Assembly: GCA_027625915.1 (NCBI GenBank)
Contig: JANTQA010000047.1
Span: forward strand, 124,001-188,000
Direction of reading: 5' to 3'
Source of the DNA: Anaeramoeba flamelloides
Taxonomy: Eukaryota; Metamonada; Anaeramoebidae
Length of the DNA stretch: 64,000 nt
The notes beneath the pieces were generated by a model, which had not been told where the DNA came from, searched no databases, and saw nothing but the letters and a program-made list of their open reading frames with translations. The translations under genes were made by a program, and so were the position numbers. Of the stretch, positions 52,101 through 63,718 are shown piece by piece (positions within the stretch are counted from its first letter, which is position 1; the number at the start of each line of letters is the position of its first letter).

Positions 52101-55100
52101 CAGAGTTCAAAAGAATTTAGTAAAATCTTTGATTTTTCTCCATTCTTTTGAATTCTGGAAAACCGTCGTTAGCTTTTCTTGAGTTTTCTGTTTATTTGGA
52201 AAATCGATAGATTTTCGTTAGGTTTTTTTGAGTTTTCTATTTATTTAGAAAATCAATAGATTTTCGAAATAAAATAGAAAACCTCAAAAAACCTAGAACA
52301 CTTTCCAAATAAAATAGAAAACCCCCAAAAAAACCTAGAACACTTCACAAATAAAACAGAAAACCCCAAGAAAACCTAGGCACTTGACGGGACTTCATGG
52401 CACTCTACGGCACTTGGCAGCACTTCACCAAATTCCTAAATTTTTATTTAGAAATTTTTTTAAAGATTTCAAACATACTTTTATTTTCCACTAGGGCTAA
52501 TAAAGTTATGAAGTCTTTTCTGTTAATAATATTAAAAATATTATTATTTTTTAATATATGAGATATATTGATTTTTTTGAATTCAGATATCCTAAATTTA
52601 CGATTATTTTCATAGGCTGGGCAGTTCCAAAGAAAATGATCCAAATCTTCAATGACAACTAAATTAAAAAATCAATAAATTTTCTTAACAAATGAAAAAC
52701 CAAAATCAAAAGTGAACACAAGAAAAAAACAACATTGTATTTTTTTTTTTTTTTTATTATTGAAGAGAGGTGATTCAACAAAATTACCTCCTGTTTGCAG
52801 TTAGATTTTTTTTATTTCTCAAATTAAAAAAAAACTAGCCACTTGACGACACTCTACTGCACTTAACATTAGGTTTTTTCAGAATTTGAGGAATAAACCT
52901 AAAATTAAATACATTTTCATTTTATTTCTTAAATATAACAGAAAACTTCCTAGGTTTTTTTTAATTTAAAAAATAAACCGTAAATTTATTTAATTTTCAG
53001 TTTATTTCTTAAATTAAAGAAAACCGCCGTTAGGTTTTCCAAAATTTAAAAGAATTGAGTTAAATCTTTGGTTTTACTCTATTCTTTTGAATTCTGGAAA
53101 ACCTAGGCACTCTACGGCACTTGATGGCACTTTCCATTAGGTTTTTTTTTAATTTTCGTTTTGATTAGAAAATCAATAAATTTTCGAAACAAAAACAAAA
53201 AGTAAAAAAAAAAACCTAGGCGCTATACGGTACTTGACGGCACTTTTTTAAACCCCAAGTTTTTTTAGAGTTTTTTATATCCTATACATATAGGTAAGAT
53301 TATAATCTTATAGGATTTCTTTTCTTTAAAAAATGAATTGAAAAAATTTTTTCAAACAAAGACAAGGAAAAGAGAAAGAAAAGAAATAAATAAAAAAGAG
53401 TAAGGCTTTATTGGTAAGGGTCAAGAGCTCTTAATCTGTTAAAGAGGGGGTTTTGAAGTGACTAAATTTGTGACTCCTAATTCAAAGAGTAGTCAAAAGA
53501 ACCTTTTAATTACAGTCAAAAGAAGTATTTTAAACTCAATTTAGTTTTCTGAAAATAAAAAAAAAAGGTAAAAAAATAATAAAAAAGATAAAAACTTTGG
53601 AAATTTTTTTTTGCACCTTAATATGTTGAATGGGTTGGTGGTTGTTTCTTTTTATATTGAAAATTTTTGGATCACAACAATGATTTGTTTCATTAAAGAG
53701 TTTTAAATATTTGAACAACAATAGATCAAATTAAATTGGTTACTTTATTAAGTTTTAATTTAGAACTTTATCGAAAATGGGTTTGATCTCAAAAGTACTG
53801 AATTTTTAAGAATAAGAATTGGTTTTTAAAATTTTCTTTTTATCTTGCTTTTACATTTTTTTGATTTGTTTTTAATTTTTTTTTGAGTTGCTTTTTTTAT
53901 TTTTTTGCAAGTTTCCCAAATCTTGTTTTCGCAAAATCACAGTACAAGATACCGACTCGGCAGCAAAAACCCAGTCCAGGTATTGACTCGGAATATTCCA
54001 CAAAAAGTTCGATTTGGTTCCCTTCACTTGGTTGGTTTCAAAATGCATCAGTTGGATTCAGTTCTCTTTGGTTTCATAAGTCCACGTCAATTCTTCGAAG
54101 ATCTGATCAGATCAAGATAGTTACTTTAAAATCTAATCATGAACAAGTCTATCAATTCGAATAATGGTATTTTTTATTCCTTCTACCTCCCCCCCCCCCC
54201 TAAAAAAAAAGCACCTAAAAAAACAGAAAACATAAAAAGAAAAAATGTTTTCAATTTTCAAATTTCCAAAATAAATTTTTTCTTCTTAATCCATTCAAAC
54301 CATTTTAAACACATATTATTCATCCATTACAACTGGTACCCTTTGACTGTAAAAAATTTTATTTGCGAAATTAGCTATTCTTTGTCAAATCAATTGCCAA
54401 TACTGTTTTATAAAAACAAATTTAAATATTTTCTTTAAAGGAAAATAATATTAAAACTCCAATTAATTTTTTTTTTAATGTACAATTTTTATTTTGTAAA
54501 AAAATAAAAAAGGATCTCAAATTTTGCAACAAAGGTTAGGTGTAGCAATTGCAAATTCATTTAATGCGCAAAATTTAACTGTTGGCAAAGAAGATTTTGG
54601 AGTTTTTACAAAAAAAAAGGGAAATGAAGATATAAGAGAAAGAATACCAAATTTACCTGTTATGTTTAAAGTTGGTGATATTGTAAAATATATTGGATCT
54701 CGTAATTATGCCAATACATTGGGTGAAGAAACCACAACCACGGGTCCTTCACCCGGAGATAGAGGCGTTGTTGTAGTAACATTTGATAATAATTTAAAAT
54801 CGCCCTACATTGGTGTACAATTTCAAAAAGGTTTTCCAGGGGGGAGTGATTTAGGAGGTATATGCTTAGAAAATAATACAAAGGCTGGTTATTTTGTAAA
54901 CAAAGAAGAAGTGAGTGTTCTTGATGATGATTTAATTGATCTCCCCGCATTGGCAATGCGAACCATTATGTCTTTTATAAAAAAACGACAAGCAAAGGAA
55001 AAAGAAATTGAATTAAAAATTAAAAATTTACAATTGAAAAAAGAAAAAGAAGGAAAAATGGAATTGGAAAGCAAAAGCAAAAACGAAAATGAAAAAGAAA

Positions 55101-55555
55101 AAGGAAATGAAATTGAAAATGAAATTGAAAACGAAATGGAAACCGGCAATGAATTCCAAAATGAAAATGAAGAAAAGGATGAAAAGGATAACACGAAGGG
55201 AAAGGGAGAGAATAAAGATAACATTGAAATTGAAAAAGAAACGGAAAACGAAAAGAAAAAGAAATTCAAACCATTAGTCTTATGTTTAAAAGAAATTGAT
55301 AAATGGTTTGTTAGATCTAACGAAGCAAAACAAATATTTAAAAATCAGATCCATTCAATAACAAATGACCATTTAATAATGGTAATTGGATTTGTTTCAA
55401 ATAATAATTTTTTAAAATTAAGTGCATCTCGAGATTTTGAAAACCCAAACCAAATTTCTGGTTTAAGAAATTCTAAAACGAAAAATAAAAAAAGCCAAAC
55501 CCCCATTGCTTCAAAATCTCAAAAAAATCCAAATGTTGATAAAAACAACACAACA

Positions 55556-55587
<32 letters not shown>

Positions 55588-58500
55588 TATGAGTAATAAG
55601 ACTACTACAAATAATAACAATACTGAAATTGCTAATTCTACAACCATCCCAAACCAAAATATAAATAATACAAATTCAAACAAAGCAAACAAAACTAATA
55701 ATGTTAATAATAAAAATATTTTTTTAGGTTCTAAAAAACCTTTTGTAATCAAGAATAATGATGTCAAAAATTACATCAATAAAAAAAACATGCCTATTAA
55801 CAAGGATCCGAACAATGATAAAAATCATCAAGAAAAAAACAACATTTTAAAAAAAGATGATAATAATAAAGTTAATTCGACTATCAATAAAGCTATTATA
55901 AAAAAAGGAACAAATCAAAATCCTATTAATAATAAGAATAAAAATAAAAATAATTCTAGAAAGAAAATTCCAACAATCTCAAAAACATCTTTAAGCTTTT
56001 CAAAGATCTACAAAAAAAATTCTGAAATAAGAATGACTTTTCGATTTTTATTGGAACAATTACCAAATAAAATATTTTTAAGACCAAATAATAAACCAGA
56101 AAATATTATCAAATGGAAAGATTGCATTGAAGGTGACAATTTGAGAATCAGAGCAAATCAAAATAAAGTATTATTTGAACGTGTTTTAGATAAATATGAT
56201 TTCCAAGAATCAAATATTGAAGTCGAAAAAAGATTACTTTCAGATCAAAAATATACGGAAGAAGAAATAGAATCAATTATTGGCTTTAGTGTATTAAATA
56301 AATGGTCCAAAGAAATTGGAGAAGAAGGAAAACTAAATGTTACCGATCTCAAAGAAAGAAATGAAAATATAATCAATAATAATATTAATATTGATTCTGT
56401 AGATTTAAATGAGCAATTTTATTCTACAATACCTGAATTTAAAAAGAAAAAAAAAGAAAAGAGCAAAAGAAATTTCAATGATGAAAATGAGAATATTAAT
56501 AAAGACAATAATAATTTGAAAAATAAGCAAAGAAGAAAATTAAATGTAAAAAAAAGAGATCCAATGAAACAAAAAAAAAAAAAAATAAAAAATGATATCA
56601 AAATTGAAAATAATAAAGAAAATCAAGACGAAGAACAAGATGGGAATGAAAATGGAAAAAAAAATGAAAATGAAAATGAAAATGAAAATGACAGAGAAAT
56701 AATACCATTTAATATTAAAGCACAAGAAAATGAAAATCGTGAAGTTATTAATACATCTGATCTTGAATATGGAATTAAATTATTCTCTAAACTTTCAGGA
56801 AGAAATCAAACATCGCAATTAATTGAAAACCTTGAACTTGAAAATGATTATGAAAAACAATTTCTTTCAGAAGTAATTGCACCCGAAAAAATTGGTGTTC
56901 ATTTTGATGATGTTGGAGCCTTAGAACATGTAAAAAATACTTTAATTGAACTCGTGATTCTTCCATTAAAAAGACCTGAATTATTTCAAAGAGGAAATCT
57001 TGTTAAGGCTTGTAAAGGCATTTTATTATTTGGCCCACCAGGTTTGTTTTTATTTTTCTTTCCCATTGTCTTTTTTCTCTTTTTTTTTTTTCTCGTTTCA
57101 TATTTATTGTAATATATATATATATATTTATTAATGTGTATACATTTCTATGAATCCCTATTAAGAAAGTAAATTTATTACATTGTGATAAAAGTGGGAG
57201 AAATATTTTGCACATTTTATACAAATGCGATAAAATAAATTTTGTTTATCACATATGTATCGCAATCGTAAAATGTTTATCACACCTTTATCGCCGTGTG
57301 ATGATTTTTGTATTTTTATTCAGGACGTATCTATATATGTGTGCCTAAAAAAACATTTTGTATAAAACTATTAGAATTTAATTCCATAAAAATTATTATT
57401 TTCATGAATGCAACTAATGAACCGTGGCGACATTTCCTGTATCAATTGGAAACAACTAGGTGTTAACATCCCCATAATCAAATATTTTTTCTAATTATTT
57501 ATCCTTTTTCCAAAAGTTACTATTAGTTCTAAATTTATAGAAAAATATGGATTGTGTTTCTGAAAAATTATTAATTTTTACAAAAAATGCTCTGACTAAT
57601 ATATAATTTTTTGACTTTAAAACTCTGAATAAGAATAGGTACAAAATCCCTCTTAATTTGTGGAGTGAATCATTTTCTTTTGAGAGAATGTATATATTCG
57701 CCCCCATACTAGATACAACAATTTCGGGCATTTTAATTTTATAATTAGAATTAACAAAACTAATATAGTGTTGGTCTCTTCTATGTTTATATAAGCTATT
57801 TCCAAAAAATATGCTAAATTTATTTTAAAATATATTTATTAAACTCGATCGTAATAAAACTATTTAAACATACAACATTATTAACAATCATTTATCGATT
57901 TCTTAATAATAATTCAATTTGTTTGCCAGTATTGTATTACACTAATTAAAGATTATTAAATTTTCTGATCTTAAATTTTATATAATATTTTTTAGTCAGA
58001 AAATTGGTTATTATTTTTTTCTTTTTGAGAGAAAAAATTGTTTTCACAAGAGGGTTTAATTTTCACCAAATTTTTACAAATAGAATTGAAAACATATAAC
58101 TGTATTTTATTGTATAAAAAATCTGTACCCTTTCCATATTACTGATTTTTTTTTTTTGAAATTGCTCGTACATTGTTTTCTCCAAAAAAAGTGCTATTTT
58201 TTTCATTTTTTGGAAATATTTCATAAAATATCCAATAGAAAAAACATAGTCATTCAGACGCTACCAGTATTAATATTTCTCATAACTTTTATATTCCAAG
58301 TTTACAAATAGAATTATTAACAAAGAATAATTTTTTATGAAATGTAAAAACAAATTCCAAACTTTTTTGGAATTACCTTAAACAAAGATTCTCTCTATTT
58401 TTTTTCTTTTTCTAATTTTACTCAATGGAAGTAGATAAATATATTGGTTAATGTGAAAAGTGTGTTATTTAGGAGCTGTTTTTTTTTTTTTTTTTAAACA

Positions 58501-60120
58501 CAAACTTTGGGTATTATTTTTCCATTTACTTTTTTTGATTCAACTATGTTTTAAAATTGATTATTTATACTAGTTTTAATATTATTTTTAAAATTTAAAA
58601 CTTTTACGTTAAAAAAACTTTTGTTATTCTTGTATATCAAAAAAACGAAAAAATTTAATGATCCCTAAAAAATAATTTATCAATTTTCAATTAAATACAA
58701 ATATTAAATAATTCTCAATTGTAAAATATTATAATTTTTTTATAAAAGAAAAATTCATAAAATAATTAATTCAAAATGAAAATACAATCATATTATTTTT
58801 TTTTTTTTACTGTGTTTCTTACTGAGGGGTCATAAACTTCTCTAAATCAAGAATTTTTTTTTTGGTATATTAGTACTTGATATCTGGAAATAGAACAAAA
58901 TAAAAATAAAGATAACTAATTTTAAATATTTAATTTTTGATAAAAATTTATTGATAATTTTAGGAACTGGAAAAACTATGCTCGCAAAAGCTGTTGCAAC
59001 TGAAAGTGGCGCAAATTTTATAAATGTAAGTATGACCAAAATCAGTTCCAAATGGTTTGGGGAGGGAGAAAAATATGCAAAGGCTGTTTTTACACTTGCA
59101 ATTAAATTAGCTCCATCCATTATTTTCATTGATGAAGTTGATAGTTTTTTGAATAAAAGACAAACATCACACGAACACGAAGCTTCAAGGAAAATAAAAA
59201 ATACTTTTATGGAGCAATGGGATGGACTAGAAAGTGGAGACACGGATCGTGTGATTGTGTTAGCAGCAACAAACCGCCCATTTGATTTGGATGAAGCGGT
59301 GTTAAGAAGATTGCCAAGAAGGCTTTTTGTAAATATGCCAAATAAAGAAGCAAGAGAACAGATCCTAAGAACACTTTTACAAAATGAAGAATTAGAAAAG
59401 GATTTTGACTTTGAAAAATTAGCTGAAAAAACGGAAGGTTATTCTGGTTCTGATTTAAAAAATTTGTGTATTACTGCTGCATATGAACCTATTAGAGATT
59501 TGTTGTATTCTGAAAGTGGTGAAAAGAAGAAAAGGGAAATGAAAAAAAAGAAAGAGAATGAGAAAAGAAAAGAAAAAGAAAAAGAAAAAGAAGAGGGGAA
59601 AGGAAAAGAAATGTGTGAAGAGAAGGAAAAACAAGGGGAGAAAGGGCAGGGAAAGGAAGATGAGAAAACGAAGGAAGAAGAAAAAGAAAAGAAAATTGAA
59701 ATTGAAATAGATCTTCAAAAAGGAAATGAAAAGAAAATTTCAATTACAGTTGAAAATAAGAATGAAAAAAGCAATCAGAAATCAAAAATTAAAACAATCT
59801 TGCCACCACCAAAAGAAATATTACAAAATCCTCAAATTAACCCGAATTTTTTTACTCATGAATTTTTAAGATCAGATATAAATGATGATTTCCATCAGAT
59901 CAATGACGAACAAATTTTTTGGGGGCAAAACCAAACAAAAGAAAAAACCAAGCCTGCGAAATTAAGAGAAGTTACTTTTAAAGATTTTCTCAAGGTGATG
60001 GAATCAATTGGAATATCAGTCAGTGACCTTTCATTTACTAACCAACAATTAAAACGATGGAATGAAAGATATGGCGAAGGTAGAACCCCAGATAGAACAT
60101 ATCTCCCCTATTTTCATTAG
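49199..60120 (+). CDS. FHA-domain AAA ATPase (plant LRD6-6/DAA1-like), three exons
   Basis: Exons 49199-49916, 54513-57041 and 58964-60120 join in frame to 1467 residues. Order: FHA phosphopeptide-binding domain (about 40-120; FSIGSSPNCQFVL, LNEKLIRRG, IKDGDHI); a first, degenerate AAA domain beginning at FLGPSGSQILQQ and including a GDRGVVVVTF..IGVQF..DLGGIC segment and LVLCLKEIDKWF; poly-Asn and K/N linkers; an alpha-helical block (LLEQLPNKIF, EEEIESIIGFSVLNKW); then the active AAA domain: FDDVGALE, Walker A GPPGTGKT, SKWFGEGEKY, Walker B IIFIDEVD, AATNRPFDLD, arginine fingers LRRLPRR, GYSGSDLKNLC, and a C-terminal QLKRWNERYGEG helix. Domain order equals that of plant FHA-AAA proteins related to ATAD1/Msp1 and spastin, implicated in vesicle trafficking. 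Start: first ATG before the FHA domain. Very likely a functional host gene. Confidence 0.92.
51975..53280. repeat. array of hairpins separated by 10-bp repeats
   Basis: Successive palindromes: TTTGAGAAATAAACC against GGTTTATTTCTTAAA (52026-52081 and again about 52960-53025); TTTCCAGAGTTCAAAAGAAT against ATTCTTTTGAATTCTGGAAA (about 52097-52161 and 53036-53101); and GGTTTTTTTGAGTTTTCTAT against its complement (about 52220-52298). Next to them lie runs of a degenerate decamer GGCACTTNAC: five units at 52379-52429, three each near 52844, 53105 and 53216. The unit block recurs at least twice, with an LINE scrap in the middle. Confidence 0.75.
52441..52662 (-). mobile_element. LINE (non-LTR retrotransposon) 3'-end scrap
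   Basis: The minus strand reads IEDLDHFLWNCPAYENNRKF, then a K/I/N-rich helix to TAA at 52444. The DHFLxxCPxYxxxR pattern is the Cys-His-containing tail found after the reverse transcriptase of many non-LTR retrotransposons. Only about 70 codons remain, so it is a strongly 5'-truncated copy. It sits inside the hairpin array. Confidence 0.45.
52755..54175 (+). repeat. dispersed repeat family, copy C
   Basis: Same order of landmarks as copy B (GGTGATTCAACAAAATTACC, GGGTTGGTGGTTGTTTC, ATATTTGAACAACAATAGAT, CCAAATCTTGTTTTCGCAAAA, GTACAAGATACCGACTCGGC, GAAGATCTGATCAGATC). Hairpins and decamers of the array fill its first 500 bp. It is followed by a C10 run. Confidence 0.75.
57042..58963 (+). other. 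1.9 kb second intron of the FHA-AAA gene
   Basis: GTTTGT donor after CCACCAG and TTTTAG acceptor; splicing restores GPPG-TGKT. AT-rich, with a TA run near 57113; no gene or repeat recognised. Confidence 0.9.
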
Positions 60121-61760
60121 CTCTTTTAAAAAGAATAATCATTGAAATTTTTAAATAAGTAATTTGTTGTTAATTCCTAATATATGCTTGGAATTCATTT
60201 TTAATATTATTTTATCAATTATAAAAATAAATTTATGTATAAATAAATTTTATCTATTTATTTTTTTTTTTTCAATTATTACAAGATTAAAGATCTACAA
60301 TTCTAAAATTTGTTTCACCTTAATGGTTTCTCAAATGAAACAATAAATTGGAATAGTGGTCTCTTGAAAACAAAGTTTTGAAAATGAAAGAACTTTCAGA
60401 AGTATATAAATTTAAAGAATAACTTCAAATTCATTTTTTTTTTTGTTATTTTTTACAATAGAATTTAGTTTTTTTTTTTTTTTTTTTATTGATTCAAGAT
60501 AGCAATAAAAAATGAAAAGATGAAAAAACAAAAAAAAAATTACTTTAATCAAGCAAATTGTAGAGAAATTATCAGGCTGTGGAAATAGATATGAATTTTA
60601 AAGTCGTTTAGAGTTGGCCGAATATTTTTTCTAGATAACGGAAAAAATAGTTGGGATTGAAAATAGGAAAAGAAAACAAAAAAATAATCCATGGAAAAAG
60701 AAATAGATAATTTGAAGAAAACGAAAAACATGAAAGTTTCTTCTCAGCCTTTAACTCAACGTACCAAACAAAATTCATATGAACCAATCTTCTTTTTTTT
60801 TTTTTTTTTTTTTTTTTTTTCAGAATATTATAATTTTGATCCAATCTTGAATTATTTTTGAGGCTAGAATTAAATAAAATATATTTATACATCATTTTAA
60901 TCACATGCACCTTTTATTTTTCACCCCCATTGAAGTATTATAAGAAAAATCATTTTCTTTAATTTATATATTGAGAGAAAGTAGTAATTAAAGAAAATTT
61001 TAACAAAATAAAAAAGAGAGAGATAAATAAAATATTAATATAAAGAATAATAATGCCATTTATATGAAAAAAGTAAAATCTTTTATTAATTTAAAAATAT
61101 TGTTATTAACAAAAGATATTTTTATTAACTGGGTAATGCTCATGTAAGTTATAAACCTTTACAGTTACCTTAAAAATCAACATCAGCTTTCACTAAAAAA
61201 AATAAATAAAATATGATTTCATCTTTGAATTACTAAGAGTTTGAGTTGAATAATATTTTTTAGAAAAAGAAAAATTCAATTGCGTGAATTTGGATAATAA
61301 ACGGGAAAAACTTTTAACTTGATTTTCCTTTTCCTTTTTTTTTATTGATACATTTTAAAGATATAGATTGTTATTCTTGCTCTATATTTGTTTGAATTTT
61401 TCTTTTTGTTGTTTGTATATTGGTATACTTTATGTGAACCAAGAACCTTAAATGTAAACTAAGAATTGAAAAAAAGATTATCAGATGAAATGTGATCTAG
61501 TTTACTTTTTCAAATACCAGTAAGGAATTTCTTTATTTAAAATTCACAAAAATTTGTTACATGTCATTTTTTTTGAGTAACTTATGCTTACCTAATTAAG
61601 ACAAAAAGTTTCTAAGGAAAAGAAAAAGAAAAAGAAAAAGAAAAAGAAAAAGAAAAAGAATATGAAAAAAAATAATAAAAGCCAAAAGAAAATTTCAAAA
61701 AAGAAAAATCTGAAATAAGCAAAAGATCAATGAATAATTTTTTGGTTTTTTCTTTATTTG
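60121..61760. other. intergenic DNA between convergent genes
   Basis: Spacer between the 3' ends of the FHA-AAA gene (+) and VMA21 (-). Contains T-runs near 60470 and 60790 and a (GAAAAA)n tract at about 61616-61660. No gene supported. Confidence 0.6.
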
Positions 61761-62204
61761 TTAGTTCTCTTTTTTCGATTTTGGAATTTCAGGAGCCGGT
61801 TTTTCCAAGAAAGCAACAATAACATAAGCAACTTTGATAAGTATTGTTGTAATTATAGCAGCAACACCAGACCAAAGTAAACGATCGTGTTTTCCGAGGC
61901 GGTTGGCTAAAATCACTCGATCAAAAAGGAAAAATGTGCCTAAAGGCAAAATCACCATAATGATCATAAAGAAAATGAGTTTTTTAAAAACCTGTTTGTT
62001 GTGGTCTGCTGTGACAACAGAAAGGAAAGTCGATTTGTCTGAATCTTTTTGGTCTTTTTCTTGTTCGTTGGAAACTTTTTTTTCTTTTTTTTTTTGTTCT
62101 TCTTTGTTTTTATATTTTTCTTCTTTTTCTTGTACTATACTATTTTTTTCTTCCTTTGTTTCGGTTTTTCCTTTTACTTGCTTTTGGTTTTGTTTTTTTT
62201 TCAT
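61761..62204 (-). CDS. VMA21: V-ATPase assembly factor VMA21
   Basis: 147-residue membrane protein of the endoplasmic reticulum that helps assemble the Vo sector of the vacuolar proton pump and escorts it to the Golgi. The signature is complete: VFKKLIFFMIIMVILPLGTFF as first membrane helix, a short loop, LLWSGVAAIITTILIKVAYVIVA as second helix, and a C-terminal KKEN, a dilysine KKxx retrieval signal equivalent to the KKED end of yeast Vma21p. The N-terminal 65 residues are a K/E/Q-rich extension longer than usual, in keeping with the low-complexity tracts of other genes here. Single exon; ATG at 62204. It converges on the FHA-AAA gene. Confident assignment from helix sequence plus retrieval signal. 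Confidence 0.9.
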   Translation of the reverse strand: MKKKQNQKQVKGKTETKEEKNSIVQEKEEKYKNKEEQKKKEKKVSNEQEKDQKDSDKSTFLSVVTADHNKQVFKKLIFFMIIMVILPLGTFFLFDRVILANRLGKHDRLLWSGVAAIITTILIKVAYVIVAFLEKPAPEIPKSKKEN

Positions 62205-62370
62205 TTTAAAAATAAAAGTATTGGAAATGTAGAGCGATTTTGAAAAAATGTAATTTTAATATCTAAACCTTCTTATTTCTCACCTAGATCTCTATTCAAC
62301 ATGATTACTTATTTTTCAAGGCTTTTGTCACAATATTAGCAGCAATTAGACAATTTCTAAAAAATCAATA

Positions 62371-63251
62371 CAGTCAGTTCCACTTTTAAGGCACAAACTT
62401 TCAACCAAATTTAAGGTACAAAAAAAATCTCAAATTAAGGGTAGAGTCATTACGGTGAAATTTTTTTTTCTGAAATGGAAAAAAACTTTTTAGTAATTTT
62501 ATTGAGGACCTAACACCAATCAAAAACGAACCAACCTATGATGTATCATCGATCTCCAAAAATCAACAACCAAAAAAGAGGACATTTTTAGAAAAAAGTG
62601 CCAAATAGCAACACTCAATTTCCAATTAGAATGGTTGTGAATTACAATTCTGAAAACAACTATGTCAGTTTTGAAGTGTCGCTCTTTGGCGCTTTTTGAG
62701 ATCTTGGTGACTTTTTTTTTCTTTTTTTTCATTTTTCAAATGAGTTATTTTTATTGAAAGACTATTACCTAATCCTTACTTGGTCAAATTTAGAGGGTTT
62801 TAAAATAACCATAAATCAGACTAAATCGAATAAAATTGATTGCGAAATACAAGAAAGCAATTTGTTTTAAATTAAAGAAATTTAACCTCTTTTGAAAAAG
62901 AAAATGAGAAAAGATGTAGATTTTTTTTTTAAAATTTTTATTTTTTGAAATTGAGAACTCTTTTTCTTCGTTGAATTTTTTGTCAAAGAGATCCTATATA
63001 ATTTTTTTTTTTTGTTTATTTGAATTTTGTCAACTAAAAGAAGGCCTATTTCACAATCCCCATTTTGGTCTCAGGTCACCACTTGAGTATGGTGCCTTTT
63101 CACGGTAAATGACTCGACCCTTAAGGCACAAAATTCAGATTCTATTTAAATAAATTGGAAAAAAAAAATTACAAATTTTGTGCCTTAATTTGAGATTTTT
63201 TTGTACCTTAAATTTGGTTGAAAGTTGGTCCCTTAAAAGTGAAACTGACTG
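62371..63251 (+). mobile_element. palindromic MITE, copy 16, split by a TTAA element
   Basis: Left part 62371-62438 (CAGTCAGTTCCAC...) and right part 63121-63251 (...GTGAAACTGACTG), TA at 62369-62370 and 63252-63253. The interruption falls at the third TTAAGGCAC box of the left arm. Confidence 0.9.
62439..63120. mobile_element. nonautonomous TTAA-target transposon (piggyBac/Kolobok-type)
   Basis: 682 bp with imperfect ends GGGTAGAGTCATTACGGTGA and, inverted, GGGTCGAGTCATTTACCGTG. The exact tetranucleotide TTAA stands on both sides (62435-62438, 63121-63124) and is single in uninterrupted MITE copies, so it is a true target duplication. TTAA duplications are typical of piggyBac and Kolobok superfamilies. 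No transposase inside. Confidence 0.8.
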
Positions 63252-63538
63252 TATAATAGTTCCAATATTAAACAATTCCTTATTGGTACTTTTTGCTATA
63301 GTTTTTAGATTATTAACTCTCAATCATTAATTATATAGTTATTGATCTTTATATTCCAGCCTATTAATTACTTTTACAAATTCTTAATTTCAACAAGGTT
63401 AGTTTTATAATCTCTAGTTAAAGAGTCATCTGTTTTGAAGATAAAAAAGTGAAAATATTTTGTTTCAAATCTGTGAAGAATTTATAGGATTTTATTTTCA
63501 CTTTCTCTGCCTTTTTTCGTTTCACTTTAAAAATTAGA

Positions 63539-63718
63539 ATGTCCGATGAAATAAATTTTATTTTTAGCTTTTTATTTTGTTTAGTACATTTTTTAATGGT
63601 CTATTGGGTAAAATCAAGAATCTTTGATAAAATAATTAGAATTAAATCAAAACATAATCAGATGAAATTTTATTCATTGAAACTTCAAATAACAGTATAT
63701 ATTTTGCGACAATTTAAG
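63539..63718 (+). CDS. first exon of unidentified membrane protein, partial
   Basis: ATG at 63539 opens MSDEINFIFSFLFCLVHFLM, which includes one clear hydrophobic membrane span (residues about 6-24), then a basic segment (VKSRIFDKIIRIKSKHNQMK) and a hydrophobic-polar helix ending ILRQFK. A strong splice donor AAG|GTAAGA follows at 63719, so the gene probably continues past an intron and beyond the window. The family is not recognised. About 290 bp separate it from MITE copy 16. Confidence 0.45.

Larger units (their letters stand above)
49917..54512 (+). other. 4.6 kb first intron of the FHA-AAA gene
   Basis: GTTTGA donor after CCTTCAG and AAAG acceptor; splicing restores GPSG-SQILQQ. It contains an FHA-like scrap near 50143, a hairpin/decamer array, a LINE scrap and copy C of the dispersed repeat. 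The portion 50330-51970 shows nothing recognisable. Confidence 0.85.
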
